A stretch of 64,000 nucleotides of DNA from Candidatus Nitrotoga sp. MKT (lineage in GTDB: Bacteria > Pseudomonadota > Gammaproteobacteria > Burkholderiales > Gallionellaceae), in assembly GCA_003402345.1 (NCBI GenBank), contig QFXH01000007.1, forward strand, positions 1 through 64,000, given 5' to 3'. Under the pieces are notes generated by a model. It had not been told where the DNA came from. It searched no databases and worked only from the letters and a program-made list of their open reading frames with translations. This document shows, piece by piece, positions 1 to 7,747 of this stretch (positions are counted from its first letter, which is position 1; each line of letters starts with the position of its first letter). The translations under genes and the position numbers were made by a program.

Positions 1-517
1 GTACTACTTCGATCCGATCGGTCACTAGTGGGTCGATGGCCGTAGCATGGTCGGGACTCAAAGCCGAAACATCGAGTATGCCGACGCCGTTCTGCATAAT
101 CCTTACACGATCACCATCAAGACCGCGAATTACGGGACGGCTCGAGTTCGGGCCAAAGTAGGTGGAGCTTACGCCGGGAAGCTTAGACAGCGTTTCACCT
201 AACGTGCTTTCTTGCCGAAACGATAAATCTTTTCCATCCAGCACTGAAACCGGGGATACAAGGTCAAACAGGGCGCTTCCTAGCGGGTTGGCGGTCACTA
301 CAATCTGCGGCAAAACTGCTTCGGGTGCTGATTGGTCAGTAACCGGCTGTGCGGTAGCGGGAAGGGTGATTTCAGCCGTGTGTGCGACAGAGGTTGTCGT
401 AAATGCCAGAAATAGTGAGGCCGGAAATAGTGAAGATAGCAAACTGGATTTTTTAGTCGCATCGGGAGCGCGCAAGTGCGCGTGTAGCGACCCGCCATAT
501 ATGACGTGCTTTAACAT
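1..517 (-). CDS. TonB-dependent outer-membrane receptor, ZnuD-like (N-terminal part, cut by window edge)
   Basis: Only the first ~172 residues are present; the gene runs off the left edge. The start is the ATG at 515-517, preceded by a GGAG Shine-Dalgarno. An unusually long leader (~47 residues, hydrophobic stretch LFPASLFLAF) precedes the TonB-box-like segment 'LPQIVVTAN'. The plug domain follows: 'GETLSKLPGVSSTYFG', 'SSRPVIRGLDGDRVRIMQNG', 'DVSALSPDHATAIDP', all typical of the zinc/haem receptor ZnuD and relatives. Family knowledge: such receptors import metal across the outer membrane using TonB-ExbBD. It is last in a tightly packed zinc operon, 48 bp after the DUF2946-like gene, which supports zinc as substrate. 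Substrate is inferred from context, since the barrel is not visible. Confidence 0.85.
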   Translation of the reverse strand, partial: MLKHVIYGGSLHAHLRAPDATKKSSLLSSLFPASLFLAFTTTSVAHTAEITLPATAQPVTDQSAPEAVLPQIVVTANPLGSALFDLVSPVSVLDGKDLSFRQESTLGETLSKLPGVSSTYFGPNSSRPVIRGLDGDRVRIMQNGVGILDVSALSPDHATAIDPLVTDRIEVV

Positions 518-565
518 AACAATTCTCCAAAATAAATTATATGACCCGTGTTAAACGGGGCGTAC

Positions 566-889
566 TTATGTAATTTCTTGGAGAAGGACCGGCGGGCCGC
601 GCGCAATGGCGGTAAGTGGGTGGATGGAACGTAAGGTAATGGCGAAAAACAGAACTGTTTCGCCCGGAATGTCATTAACTGCAAAAAAATGGGAAGAACT
701 GCCAACTGCACCACCTAGTTGCGTGTATGCAGAACAATATCCACATGTCGATGAATGTGGTGCATGCTTATCGTGCTGCTGATTTTTTTCCGCAAGGGCA
801 TGACGCAGAGCATGCATAGCTCCGCCTTGCTGGGCAAAAAGCAGCAACAAGGTAAGTAGTAGCGGGAAAAGGACACGGGATAATCGCAT
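566..889 (-). CDS. Small His/Cys-containing exported protein, DUF2946-like
   Basis: A ~107-residue protein. It has an N-terminal hydrophobic signal (MRLSRVLFPLLLTLLLLFAQ), a His-rich stretch (QQHDKHAPHSS) followed by a 'CGYC' pair, and a C-terminal 'ARGPPV' motif. This arrangement is typical of DUF2946-type small proteins found beside metal receptors. I chose the ATG at 887-889. A TTG at 904 in the same frame overlaps the stop of the upstream gene (TTGA) and is a possible coupled start. Neither has a clear Shine-Dalgarno. The His and Cys residues suggest periplasmic metal binding; this is inference. It lies between the DUF3299 gene and the TonB receptor in the same direction. Confidence 0.7.
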   Translation of the reverse strand: MRLSRVLFPLLLTLLLLFAQQGGAMHALRHALAEKNQQHDKHAPHSSTCGYCSAYTQLGGAVGSSSHFFAVNDIPGETVLFFAITLRSIHPLTAIARGPPVLLQEIT

Positions 890-900
890 GATGGTGGCAA

Positions 901-1581
901 TCAACGCGTATTTTTTAGATTGTTCGGTGGTTTGTAAGGCTCAATTAGATCAGCCTTGACCTGATAACTGGCAAAACCCATCGAAGTATTGGAGGAAACT
1001 GTTGCCAAGGTGCCGCTGATGGAAACTGTCCCATATATCAACATTGCCTGCTTTAGTGTCTTTTGTTGTTTTTTGGTCAAAGTTTTTGGAACTAAAACAT
1101 GCAGAATCTGATTGCCAGGTGGCGGTGGTACATGGATACAGGCACCAAAATAGGGTACCAAAAGAAATTCTTTAACACTGTCATAATTGACATCCAGTGG
1201 CACGACGAAACCTGGAATTTCAATGCGGGCACCGTTTAGGTCGAACACAATAGGAGAATCTTTCCAAGCTTCACGCACTCGTTCCAGGGCTTCTATGGCA
1301 CGGGGGTCGGAGTCTTTCAGCTTAGAGAGGTCTAACCCTTTGAGTGCTTTCATCGGATCCCAATCGGCGGGCATTAATTCGTCCCAGTTCAGCTTGCGGT
1401 AAGGGGCTGTAGAATTGGCCTTTGAAATTAATTTATTTGGCAGGCGTTCGCCTACTTTGTATTCTTCCTTTTGTGTTTTGACATCGATTTTATTATTGGC
1501 AATAGACAAGCCAATAAATCCAGACCAGAGAGCAATTAGCAAGGCTAATAATGGCCACCATTTATTTTTAAGTATTGGCAT
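901..1581 (-). CDS. DUF3299 periplasmic protein of the zinc operon
   Basis: A 226-residue protein with one N-terminal membrane/signal segment (WWPLLALLIALWSGFIGLSI). The DUF3299 signature lies in the second half: 'IPGFVVPLD...KEFLLVPYFGACIHVPPPPGNQI'. The ATG at 1579-1581 overlaps the stop of the permease gene (TGATG), so translation is probably coupled. Function of the family is not established. DUF3299 proteins are often encoded next to LolD/FtsX-like ABC transporters, as here. Position in a ZrgA-type cluster suggests a periplasmic accessory role in zinc handling (inference). Length is ordinary and no defect is seen. Confidence 0.8.
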   Translation of the reverse strand: MPILKNKWWPLLALLIALWSGFIGLSIANNKIDVKTQKEEYKVGERLPNKLISKANSTAPYRKLNWDELMPADWDPMKALKGLDLSKLKDSDPRAIEALERVREAWKDSPIVFDLNGARIEIPGFVVPLDVNYDSVKEFLLVPYFGACIHVPPPPGNQILHVLVPKTLTKKQQKTLKQAMLIYGTVSISGTLATVSSNTSMGFASYQVKADLIEPYKPPNNLKNTR

Positions 1582-2843
1582 CAAATTCTCGACATTAAAC
1601 CGTCCATAAGCGACATTTTATAAGCACGATACCCTGGCAGAAATCCGGCCAGCAAGCCCACGACCAAAACTCCAACCAGAAGTTTGAATTCTGCGGCAGA
1701 GACCAAAGCAGGCTGCAGTGTGATGCCGTAGTTTGCTTGTACCCATGGTGTAAGTGCTAACGATGCAACTGATAAAAATATGATGCCCAATGTGATCCCT
1801 CCCAGAGTCACCAGCAGGCTTTCACTAACCATAAGCAGAAAAATATCGCGCCGTCGGGCACCGATTGCCCGCAGGATGGCCATCTCCCGTCGTCGTTCAT
1901 TGAGGCTCGCCAGCAATACTGCCGCCAAGCCACTGAGGCCGACAAACACCACCATGCTGGTTACCGCCAGCAATGTTTTTTCTGCCACGCCTACCACCTG
2001 CCAAAGTTGCTCCAGGGCCACGCCCGGCATAACGGCGAGCAAAGGTTCGGCCTTGTACTCATTAATCTGCCGCTGCACTTTGAACACTGCGGCACGTGAT
2101 TTCATACCCACCAATGCAGCGGTGACGTCTTTGGGGGTTAGATCAAACTTGCGGACGTGTTCACCTGGGATCGTAAACCCATGCATCGGTACACCGCCTA
2201 CCCAGTTTAGATGGATAGCCGTGATGCCCTCCAAGGAAATGTGTAGGGTACGGTCTACCGGTGTCCCAGTCGGGGCAAGAATGCCGGAGATAATAAACGG
2301 CTTATCATCGTGCGCCAACAACCCGGCTTCACCCATACCGTGGTTGAGAATAATACGGTCACCAACGGCATAACCAAGTTGACTGGCAACTTCCATACCG
2401 AGTACTACATCAAAAACATCCTGAAACGGCTGGCCTTTAACAAAGGATAGCCGGCGGGAAGCGCCATACTGAAAATGTTTAAAATAGCCTGGTGTCGTTC
2501 CCATAACGGGGAATCCATGATGAGAGTCGCCGAGTGATATAGGAACCGCCCAAGCGACTAAAGGATTTTGGGCAATATCCTGAAAACTTTTCCAGCTGAT
2601 GTTGCTGGTGGCTTCCCCGATCCTGAATGCGGCATACAGCATCAGTTGTACCGGGCTGGTTCTGGCACCTACAACCAGGTCAGTGCCGGAAATCGATAGG
2701 TTAAATCCGCGGTGGGCCTCGTAGCGTAAGCGCTCAACGCCCAGCAGCATAGTTACGCTCAGGGCGATGGCTACCAGTGTGAGCCCCAAGGTTAGACGGC
2801 GATTCCATGCACTGCGAAATGCCATGTGAAAAAAATGGCTCAT
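1581..2843 (-). CDS. FtsX/MacB-family ABC transporter permease (zinc cluster)
   Basis: A 420-residue membrane protein. It has an N-terminal transmembrane helix (LTLGLTLVAIALSVTMLLGV), a large periplasmic MacB-like domain (about residues 45-270), and three C-terminal helices with the FtsX-domain motif 'LLASLNERRREMAILRAIGARRRDIF'. The start ATG at 2841-2843 overlaps the ATPase stop (ATGA). It pairs with the ATPase immediately upstream. Members of this superfamily (LolCE, MacB, FtsX) usually perform mechanotransmission rather than pore transport. In ZrgABCDE-type clusters such a pair is linked to zinc uptake. The exact activity is unknown. Confidence 0.85.
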   Translation of the reverse strand: MSHFFHMAFRSAWNRRLTLGLTLVAIALSVTMLLGVERLRYEAHRGFNLSISGTDLVVGARTSPVQLMLYAAFRIGEATSNISWKSFQDIAQNPLVAWAVPISLGDSHHGFPVMGTTPGYFKHFQYGASRRLSFVKGQPFQDVFDVVLGMEVASQLGYAVGDRIILNHGMGEAGLLAHDDKPFIISGILAPTGTPVDRTLHISLEGITAIHLNWVGGVPMHGFTIPGEHVRKFDLTPKDVTAALVGMKSRAAVFKVQRQINEYKAEPLLAVMPGVALEQLWQVVGVAEKTLLAVTSMVVFVGLSGLAAVLLASLNERRREMAILRAIGARRRDIFLLMVSESLLVTLGGITLGIIFLSVASLALTPWVQANYGITLQPALVSAAEFKLLVGVLVVGLLAGFLPGYRAYKMSLMDGLMSRI

Positions 2844-3547
2844 ACGACACACCCAACCGGCACGGCTCTGTTGATCGATGGCAGTGCTATTTCATAATGG
2901 AATTGCGTAGCTAATTGGCGGTTGTGGCTGACGAAAATCAGCGCGGCATTTGCTTCGGCGCATTCTTGCAATAATAAATCGAGAAATGCGGATTGCCGGT
3001 CCGTGTCCAATGCAGAAGTGGGTTCATCGGCGATCACGATTTCGGGTTTTCCTATGAGCGCGCGGGCAGCCGCCACACGCTGCTGCTGGCCGACGCTAAG
3101 TTGGGTGACGGGAATGTGTTCTGTGTTTTCCAGTTGCAGATGGGACAGCAGGCGTCGCGCTGTTTCTGGCAGCGTGCCGCCTTCAGCCAATGCCCGTTGC
3201 TGTCGGCGCGATGAAAAACGGCAGGGCAGCAGAACATTGTCCATTACCGACAGATAAGGGATCAGGTTGAACTGCTGGAAAATAAAGCCGATATGGTCAG
3301 CGCGCAATCTGTCGCATATCGTTGGGCGCATGTGGGCGATATTTTTACCTAGCAGGTTGAGTGTGCCTTGTTGTACTTGTATAACCCCGCCAATAAGGCT
3401 CAACAAAGTGCTTTTTCCGCTGCCGCTTGGGCCGTACAGGAATACCCGGGCTCCCGCCTCTACCCGCAATAGCTCTATGTCCAGGCAATCCACTGCTGCC
3501 CCCGGATAACGGAAACGCAAATCCCGGATTTCAATTGCGAGCGCCAT
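2840..3547 (-). CDS. LolD-like ABC transporter ATPase (zinc cluster)
   Basis: A 235-residue ATPase. Walker A is 'GPSGSGKSTLL', the Q-loop 'FIFQQFNLIPYL', the signature 'LSVGQQQRVAAARAL', Walker B '[12 protein letters not shown]' and the H-loop 'FVSHN'. The signature has V instead of the second G (LSVGQ), as often seen in LolD/MacB-type ATPases. I chose the ATG at 3545-3547, which overlaps the stop of the ZrgA-like gene (TAATG). A longer upstream extension is open but would lie entirely inside that gene. It forms a transporter with the FtsX-like permease. Confidence 0.88.
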   Translation of the reverse strand: MALAIEIRDLRFRYPGAAVDCLDIELLRVEAGARVFLYGPSGSGKSTLLSLIGGVIQVQQGTLNLLGKNIAHMRPTICDRLRADHIGFIFQQFNLIPYLSVMDNVLLPCRFSSRRQQRALAEGGTLPETARRLLSHLQLENTEHIPVTQLSVGQQQRVAAARALIGKPEIVIADEPTSALDTDRQSAFLDLLLQECAEANAALIFVSHNRQLATQFHYEIALPSINRAVPVGCVV

Positions 3548-4086
3548 TACCAGGCAATCCGCCGTTTGGATGGCGTCAGTATGGCGGCGGACTGACCGCG
3601 CGGAGTGGCAGCTTCCGTTTTCAATCGAAGCAAACCTGGAAAGTAAGTAAATAAATTGACTTCGAGATCGCGTAACTCGTTTGGTTTTGCGCAATAAAAC
3701 ACGAATTCGGCATTGAGGTCGGCATGATCATGTCCCTCATGTTCATGCCCCTTATGGTCATGTTCCTTATGTTTACCCGTTTCCAGTACCGGTGATTCCA
3801 GTGAGTATGTTTTTAAAGTACAACGCGCTGCCACCGTTGGCTGAAATAAACGTTCAGCCTGATGTAATTGATCCGCCATATGGCGAACTGCCGCTTTCTG
3901 TTTTTCTGTGCGCGGTTGATGCTCGAACCCCAATAAACTATCGAGTGGACTGGACAGGTTGAGATGCAACATGCTGTCATCCAACGCAAGTTGCAGGGTA
4001 GCCACGCCATGCACGTGTGCTTCTGCTGCCATGATGGGAAACGGCGCAAGTAGAATCAGAAGCAAGAAAAATTTGCATTTGGCCAT
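3547..4086 (-). CDS. zrgA: ZrgA-like periplasmic zinc-binding protein (DUF2796 family)
   Basis: A 179-residue protein with a signal peptide (KFFLLLILLAPFPIMAAEA) directly followed by the family motif 'HVHGVATLQLALDDSML'. A central His/Asp/Glu-rich segment 'HKEHDHKGHEHEGHDHAD' is a likely Zn(II)-binding loop, and a C-terminal 'VNLFTYFPGL' motif follows. This matches the DUF2796/ZrgA family, known from the zinc-regulated zrgABCDE genes of Vibrio. The ATG at 4084-4086 has a strong AAGGAG Shine-Dalgarno 6-10 bases upstream, which decides the start over an upstream in-frame codon. It lies 23 bp after the DUF1826 gene and overlaps the ATPase start. Confidence 0.88.
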   Translation of the reverse strand: MAKCKFFLLLILLAPFPIMAAEAHVHGVATLQLALDDSMLHLNLSSPLDSLLGFEHQPRTEKQKAAVRHMADQLHQAERLFQPTVAARCTLKTYSLESPVLETGKHKEHDHKGHEHEGHDHADLNAEFVFYCAKPNELRDLEVNLFTYFPGLLRLKTEAATPRGQSAAILTPSKRRIAW

Positions 4087-4109
4087 AATCAATCTCCTTT
4101 CAACTAAAT

Positions 4110-4766
4110 TTACCAAAGTGCATCCAAGGCCAGCAACACCCTAGGTGCTGTATTAGAGGGGACAGTGGGTGAGCGATGAATAATGCCACTGCCCTCGTTG
4201 CCCTGCCATTGAGAACCCTTGAGCAAAACGATGGCATACGGTGTAGCACGATGAATGCCGGCCGGGTTCAGGATGACCCCGGAATCTTCGTCGGCAACGT
4301 CCGGGGGTGCTGGCCCCAGTTTGCTGCGATCCGCGCAGGCGTCCTCTAGCCATTCGGTAGCTGGGCCGCGATAGGTACACAACAAACGAATACCAACGTG
4401 GTCGACATGGAAGCGTGGACACATGGCGCGATTCACCACTTCCAGCCGCAACCCCACGGACGGGCAATCCAGCAAATCGGCAAATATTCCCACGAGCTGA
4501 TTTAGGTCAGCTACGAAGGCCTCCTGCCCCGTATGCGCCGGTAGTAAGTGATGCGGAACAGTTGACCCCGCCTTCAAAACATGGCGAAAACCGCTGCCCA
4601 TTTGATGGGCTACAACGGCGAGATAGGCATCGATAACTGGATCAGGATTTCGTTTGACTATCACAACCTGTGTTTCCGCTTCAAAAATGTCAATGAGCCG
4701 AAGCAGTTCGCTTGATGGCTCCATTTCTGGCAATTGCTGTGATCGATACTGGATAGTGACACTCAT
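4110..4766 (-). CDS. DUF1826 domain protein
   Basis: A 218-residue cytoplasmic protein. Motifs 'CPRFHVDHVGIRLLCTYRGP' and 'IHRATPYAIVLLKGSQW' suggest a His-based metal or 2-oxoglutarate-oxygenase-like core (H-x-D near residue 130 and a distal His). DUF1826 genes commonly sit beside COG0523 GTPases in zinc-regulated loci, as here. The biochemical function is not known. The ATG at 4764-4766 overlaps the GTPase stop (TAATG) and has GGGAG upstream, so I prefer it to the earlier in-frame start. It could replace or maintain a zinc-dependent activity during starvation (inference). Confidence 0.8.
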   Translation of the reverse strand: MSVTIQYRSQQLPEMEPSSELLRLIDIFEAETQVVIVKRNPDPVIDAYLAVVAHQMGSGFRHVLKAGSTVPHHLLPAHTGQEAFVADLNQLVGIFADLLDCPSVGLRLEVVNRAMCPRFHVDHVGIRLLCTYRGPATEWLEDACADRSKLGPAPPDVADEDSGVILNPAGIHRATPYAIVLLKGSQWQGNEGSGIIHRSPTVPSNTAPRVLLALDALW

Positions 4767-5986
4767 TACGCTTCTCCCGGGAATTCCCGATCCATGCTGA
4801 TATCCCAATGCGGGAACGGATCAGGCAAGCTATGCCACGTCTCTTTGCCCTGCTCCATTTCATAATCCGTCAGCAAGCAGGCATTCAATGAATTACGTAT
4901 TTTGTGTTTATTCATGTCTATGCCGATAAACACCAGTTCTTGGCGACGATCGCCGAAATTGGCGTTCCAGTTTGCTTTAATCTGGCCAAGACTTTCCTGA
5001 TCGTCCGGCCATTGTGATTTGTCCACATCCGCCCACCATAAACCGGCATATCCATGGCGACAGGCGCCACCGGCTTGCGACCAACTACCCGCAAAGTCGA
5101 AACGAGAAGCCAACCAAAAATAACCTTTCGAGCGCAGCACGCCTGCCCATTCACTATGAATCAAATTCCAAAACCGTTCAGGATGAAATGGACGGGAGGC
5201 GCGATAAACAAAACTCTTGATACCGTATTGCACACTTTCCGGTAGATGTTCTCCGCGCAATTCTTTCAACCAGCCGGGAGCCTGCTCGGCCTGTTCGAAA
5301 TTAAATAGTCCGGTGTTCATAATCATGTCCAGCGGTACGCAGCCAAACTCTGAAATTACAATTTTGGCGCGCGGATTAAGGCTAGCCAGAACATGGCGTA
5401 GCCAGTCGAGATAATCACTACTGACCAGGTCTGCCTTATTGATGACAATCACATCGCAGAATTCCACTTGATCAACCAGCAGGTCAACCACAGTGCGGTC
5501 ATCTTCTTCTCCTAGGTTTTCACCACGTTCAATTATGGAATCAGCGGATTGGTAATCACGGAAAAAATTTAAGGCATCCACTACCGTAACCATCGTATCC
5601 AACCGTGCCATATCGGATAAACTGCGGCCTTGCTCATCTGCGAATGTAAACGTTTCTGCGATTGGCAGGGGCTCAGAAATCCCCGTCGATTCGATCAACA
5701 AATAATCAAACCTGCTTTCTTTCGCTAACCGGTTTATTTCCAGTAGCAAGTCTTCACGCAAAGTGCAACAAATACATCCATTGGTCATTTCGACCAATTT
5801 TTCCTCAGCACGCGACAATTCCGCACCGCCTTGACGTATCAATTGGGCGTCAATGTTAATCTCCGACATATCATTGACAATCACGGCTACGCGTTTTCCT
5901 TCGCGGTTGCTCAGCACGTGATTAAGCAAAGTAGTCTTGCCGGCACCCAAAAAGCCGGATAAGACAGTTACAGGAAGAATTTGCAT
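4766..5986 (-). CDS. COG0523-family zinc metallochaperone GTPase
   Basis: A 406-residue G3E GTPase. Walker A is '[13 protein letters not shown]' near the start. Next come '[16 protein letters not shown]', the metal-binding CxCC motif '[12 protein letters not shown]', 'LIESTG' (switch II region) and the base-recognition motif 'INKAD'. The C-terminal CobW_C domain follows (about residues 230-395). The subgroup with 'NDMSEINID' is the one usually under Zur control and thought to deliver zinc to client enzymes. The start is set at '[12 protein letters not shown]'; an ATG 12 bases earlier is an alternative. A small perfect inverted repeat lies just upstream at 6015-6031. Confidence 0.9.
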   Translation of the reverse strand: MQILPVTVLSGFLGAGKTTLLNHVLSNREGKRVAVIVNDMSEINIDAQLIRQGGAELSRAEEKLVEMTNGCICCTLREDLLLEINRLAKESRFDYLLIESTGISEPLPIAETFTFADEQGRSLSDMARLDTMVTVVDALNFFRDYQSADSIIERGENLGEEDDRTVVDLLVDQVEFCDVIVINKADLVSSDYLDWLRHVLASLNPRAKIVISEFGCVPLDMIMNTGLFNFEQAEQAPGWLKELRGEHLPESVQYGIKSFVYRASRPFHPERFWNLIHSEWAGVLRSKGYFWLASRFDFAGSWSQAGGACRHGYAGLWWADVDKSQWPDDQESLGQIKANWNANFGDRRQELVFIGIDMNKHKIRNSLNACLLTDYEMEQGKETWHSLPDPFPHWDISMDREFPGEA

Positions 5987-6014
5987 GGATTTACCCATAA
6001 TATTTGTTGAACAT

Positions 6015-6031
6015 CGGCAATAAAATTGCCG
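6015..6031. promoter_or_regulatory. Short perfect inverted repeat upstream of the COG0523 gene
   Basis: Arms CGGCAAT/ATTGCCG are separated by AAA. It lies between the ZIP stop (6086) and the GTPase start (5986). There is no T-tract on the minus strand, so a simple terminator is unlikely. It could be an operator or an mRNA stem near the translation start. Confidence 0.4.
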
Positions 6032-6085
6032 TTGGTATTTGTCCGAAAACAATCAATTTCAAGCAGATCATTGATTCGTTTTCCA

Positions 6086-6826
6086 TCAATGCAGCAAATG
6101 AGCCAGTCTTGCTGTGCCTACGCCAAGCAACATCAGCATGAATTGAATTAACGTATCTTGTGGTTTGCATTTACGGTGAAGCTGGGGTATCAAGTCGGCA
6201 ACTGAAATGTAAATGAAACTGGCTGACGCCAGAATCAGCATGTAAGGGATTGCAACCTGTAGCCGACCTAGCGCCAACCACCCGAGCACACCACCTAAAG
6301 TCATGGCGACTCCAGATAAAGCATTCAACGCGAGTGCACGAAATTTTGGTACTCCCGCGCCAAGCATGATCATGAAATCCGATATTTCTTGCGGAATTTC
6401 ATGTACCAATATGGCCAACGCAGTCGCCCAACCGAGCTTAGGGTCAGCAAGAAATGCAGCCGCAATCAGAATCCCATCCACGAAATTATGCAGGCTGTCA
6501 CCTACGATAATCATTGCAACTTGGGGATGATTTGAAACGTGTCCATTTATTGCAGAATGGTCATGGCGCCACAATGCCGCTTTTTCCAACAGAAAAAATC
6601 CAGCCAGGCCGCCTAATAATATCCACCCGGCCTGTTCCATATCCAGGCCAAGTTCTAATGCTTCCGGCAGCATATCGGTTAGGGAAAAAGTTAGCATGAC
6701 TCCCACGGCATATGCCACCATTTTGTCGGCAAAGCGGGCTAGTATGGAAAGGGAAAGTGTCGCTGCCAGCAGAACTGAAACAACGCCACCAACCAATGTT
6801 GCCAAAATTATTGATAACAAAATCAT
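6086..6826 (-). CDS. ZIP-family zinc transporter
   Basis: A 246-residue inner-membrane protein with about eight hydrophobic segments. The metal-site motifs of the ZIP family are clear: 'HNFVDGILIAAAF' (TM4) and 'HEIPQEISDF' (TM5). A His-containing loop (WRHDHSAINGHVSNH) precedes TM4. The function is zinc (or other divalent metal) import. I chose the ATG at 6824-6826 (MILLSIILATLVGG); a TTG seven codons earlier is possible. Two palindromes about 240-290 bp upstream probably control it. It precedes the COG0523 operon in the same direction with a 99-bp gap and may be its first gene. Confidence 0.88.
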   Translation of the reverse strand: MILLSIILATLVGGVVSVLLAATLSLSILARFADKMVAYAVGVMLTFSLTDMLPEALELGLDMEQAGWILLGGLAGFFLLEKAALWRHDHSAINGHVSNHPQVAMIIVGDSLHNFVDGILIAAAFLADPKLGWATALAILVHEIPQEISDFMIMLGAGVPKFRALALNALSGVAMTLGGVLGWLALGRLQVAIPYMLILASASFIYISVADLIPQLHRKCKPQDTLIQFMLMLLGVGTARLAHLLH

Positions 6827-7065
6827 GAGTGTTTTATTAAGGTCCAATGCATTGCAGTTAAATATTTGTTGGCCATGTATCCTGCGATCAGAAACAAGCT
6901 GCTTGTCATATTCAAAATGATTGTTATGACTTTATTTACAGCATGTAGATAACCAAAAAAGACGAACCGCCATTCATAATGGAATCAAACAAAAAATCAG
7001 CCTGAAAAAAATGGATACGTCATCCCAGCAAACAAACAAGCTTTAAGTCTATGCGGGTAACATTA

Positions 7066-7084
7066 AATGCAATAATGTTGCATT
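7066..7084. promoter_or_regulatory. Candidate Zur operator 1
   Basis: Perfect inverted repeat AATGCAA-TAATG-TTGCATT between the Zur-type gene and the ZIP gene. Fur-family repressors bind AT-rich palindromes of about this size. The ATGCAA-N5-TTGCAT core is shared with the second palindrome 39 bp away. The binding protein is inferred from the neighbours. Confidence 0.55.
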
Positions 7085-7096
7085 GTAACTGCGACA

Positions 7097-7131
7097 GACC
7101 AAGTTATGCAACATAGTTGCATAACTTGGTC
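7097..7131. promoter_or_regulatory. Candidate Zur operator 2, a 35-bp perfect palindrome
   Basis: Arms GACCAAGTTATGCAAC and GTTGCATAACTTGGTC surround ATA. Its centre contains ATGCAA-N5-TTGCAT, the same core as the repeat at 7066-7084. It lies 19 bp beyond the stop of the Zur-type gene. No T-tract follows on the minus strand, so operator is preferred over terminator, though a dual role is possible. Confidence 0.5.
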
Positions 7132-7150
7132 TTATTGAAGTGAAAAAGAA

Positions 7151-7570
7151 CTACCGGGAAATGGGACGGCCACAATCATCGCAGACGCCCTTGATATTGA
7201 GTTCAATTGACTCAACCGTAAAATGCTTGGGTAAATTGGCCAGTTCTGGCTCTATTTCTGTTAGACAGCAAATCTTGCCACACTCTATACATTGAAAATG
7301 TGCATGCCGGTGAGTTGTATCAGGGTGTGTAGCCTGAAATCGGCACGCCCGGCCAGTACCAGCTACTTTGTGGGCCAGACCATGAATAACAAGCCAATCC
7401 AGCACCCGATAAACAGTGACTCGATCAAACTCACCCAGGCTTTTAAGCTTTTCGAGAACTTCCGGATGAGTAAGAGCGCTTCCTGCATTTAACAAAACAC
7501 CAAGTACAGCACTCCTCACAGCCGTAGGACGCTCGCCAATTTCTTGTATCATTTGATCAGCTTTATTCAT
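7151..7570 (-). CDS. zur: Fur-family transcriptional repressor, probably Zur
   Basis: A 139-residue protein. The N-terminal winged helix includes 'LTHPEVLEKLKSLGEFDRVTVYRVLDWL'. The metal-binding region is 'HRHAHFQCIECGKICCL' and the C-terminal Cys pair is 'CDDCG'. The four structural-zinc Cys (CxxC...CxxC) and the His-rich 'THRHAHF' are typical of Fur-family sensors. Fur proper is excluded by the neighbourhood: every adjacent gene is a zinc-homeostasis family. Expected role: with zinc bound it represses the ZIP, COG0523 and ZrgA-cluster genes downstream. The start is ATG (MNKADQM). Confidence 0.85.
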   Translation of the reverse strand: MNKADQMIQEIGERPTAVRSAVLGVLLNAGSALTHPEVLEKLKSLGEFDRVTVYRVLDWLVIHGLAHKVAGTGRACRFQATHPDTTHRHAHFQCIECGKICCLTEIEPELANLPKHFTVESIELNIKGVCDDCGRPISR

Positions 7571-7747
7571 AATATTTAAATTAACGGCTTAATGGGTCAC
7601 GTCAATTAGCTTAGCTGTGTCATGACGAATCATGGATTTTCTCTTAATTTTTGTGTCAAATAATTTAGATGGGATCTTTCAATGAAAGATTATCATGGGA
7701 AGTATAGAGTTGATGTAATTAATTATGTTCGACCCGTGAATTTTGAA

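Noticed and set aside
7097-7131. The 35-bp palindrome as a simple terminator of the Zur-type gene
   Set aside because: No T-tract follows on the minus strand, and the centre repeats the core of the neighbouring palindrome, which favours an operator. A dual role cannot be excluded.
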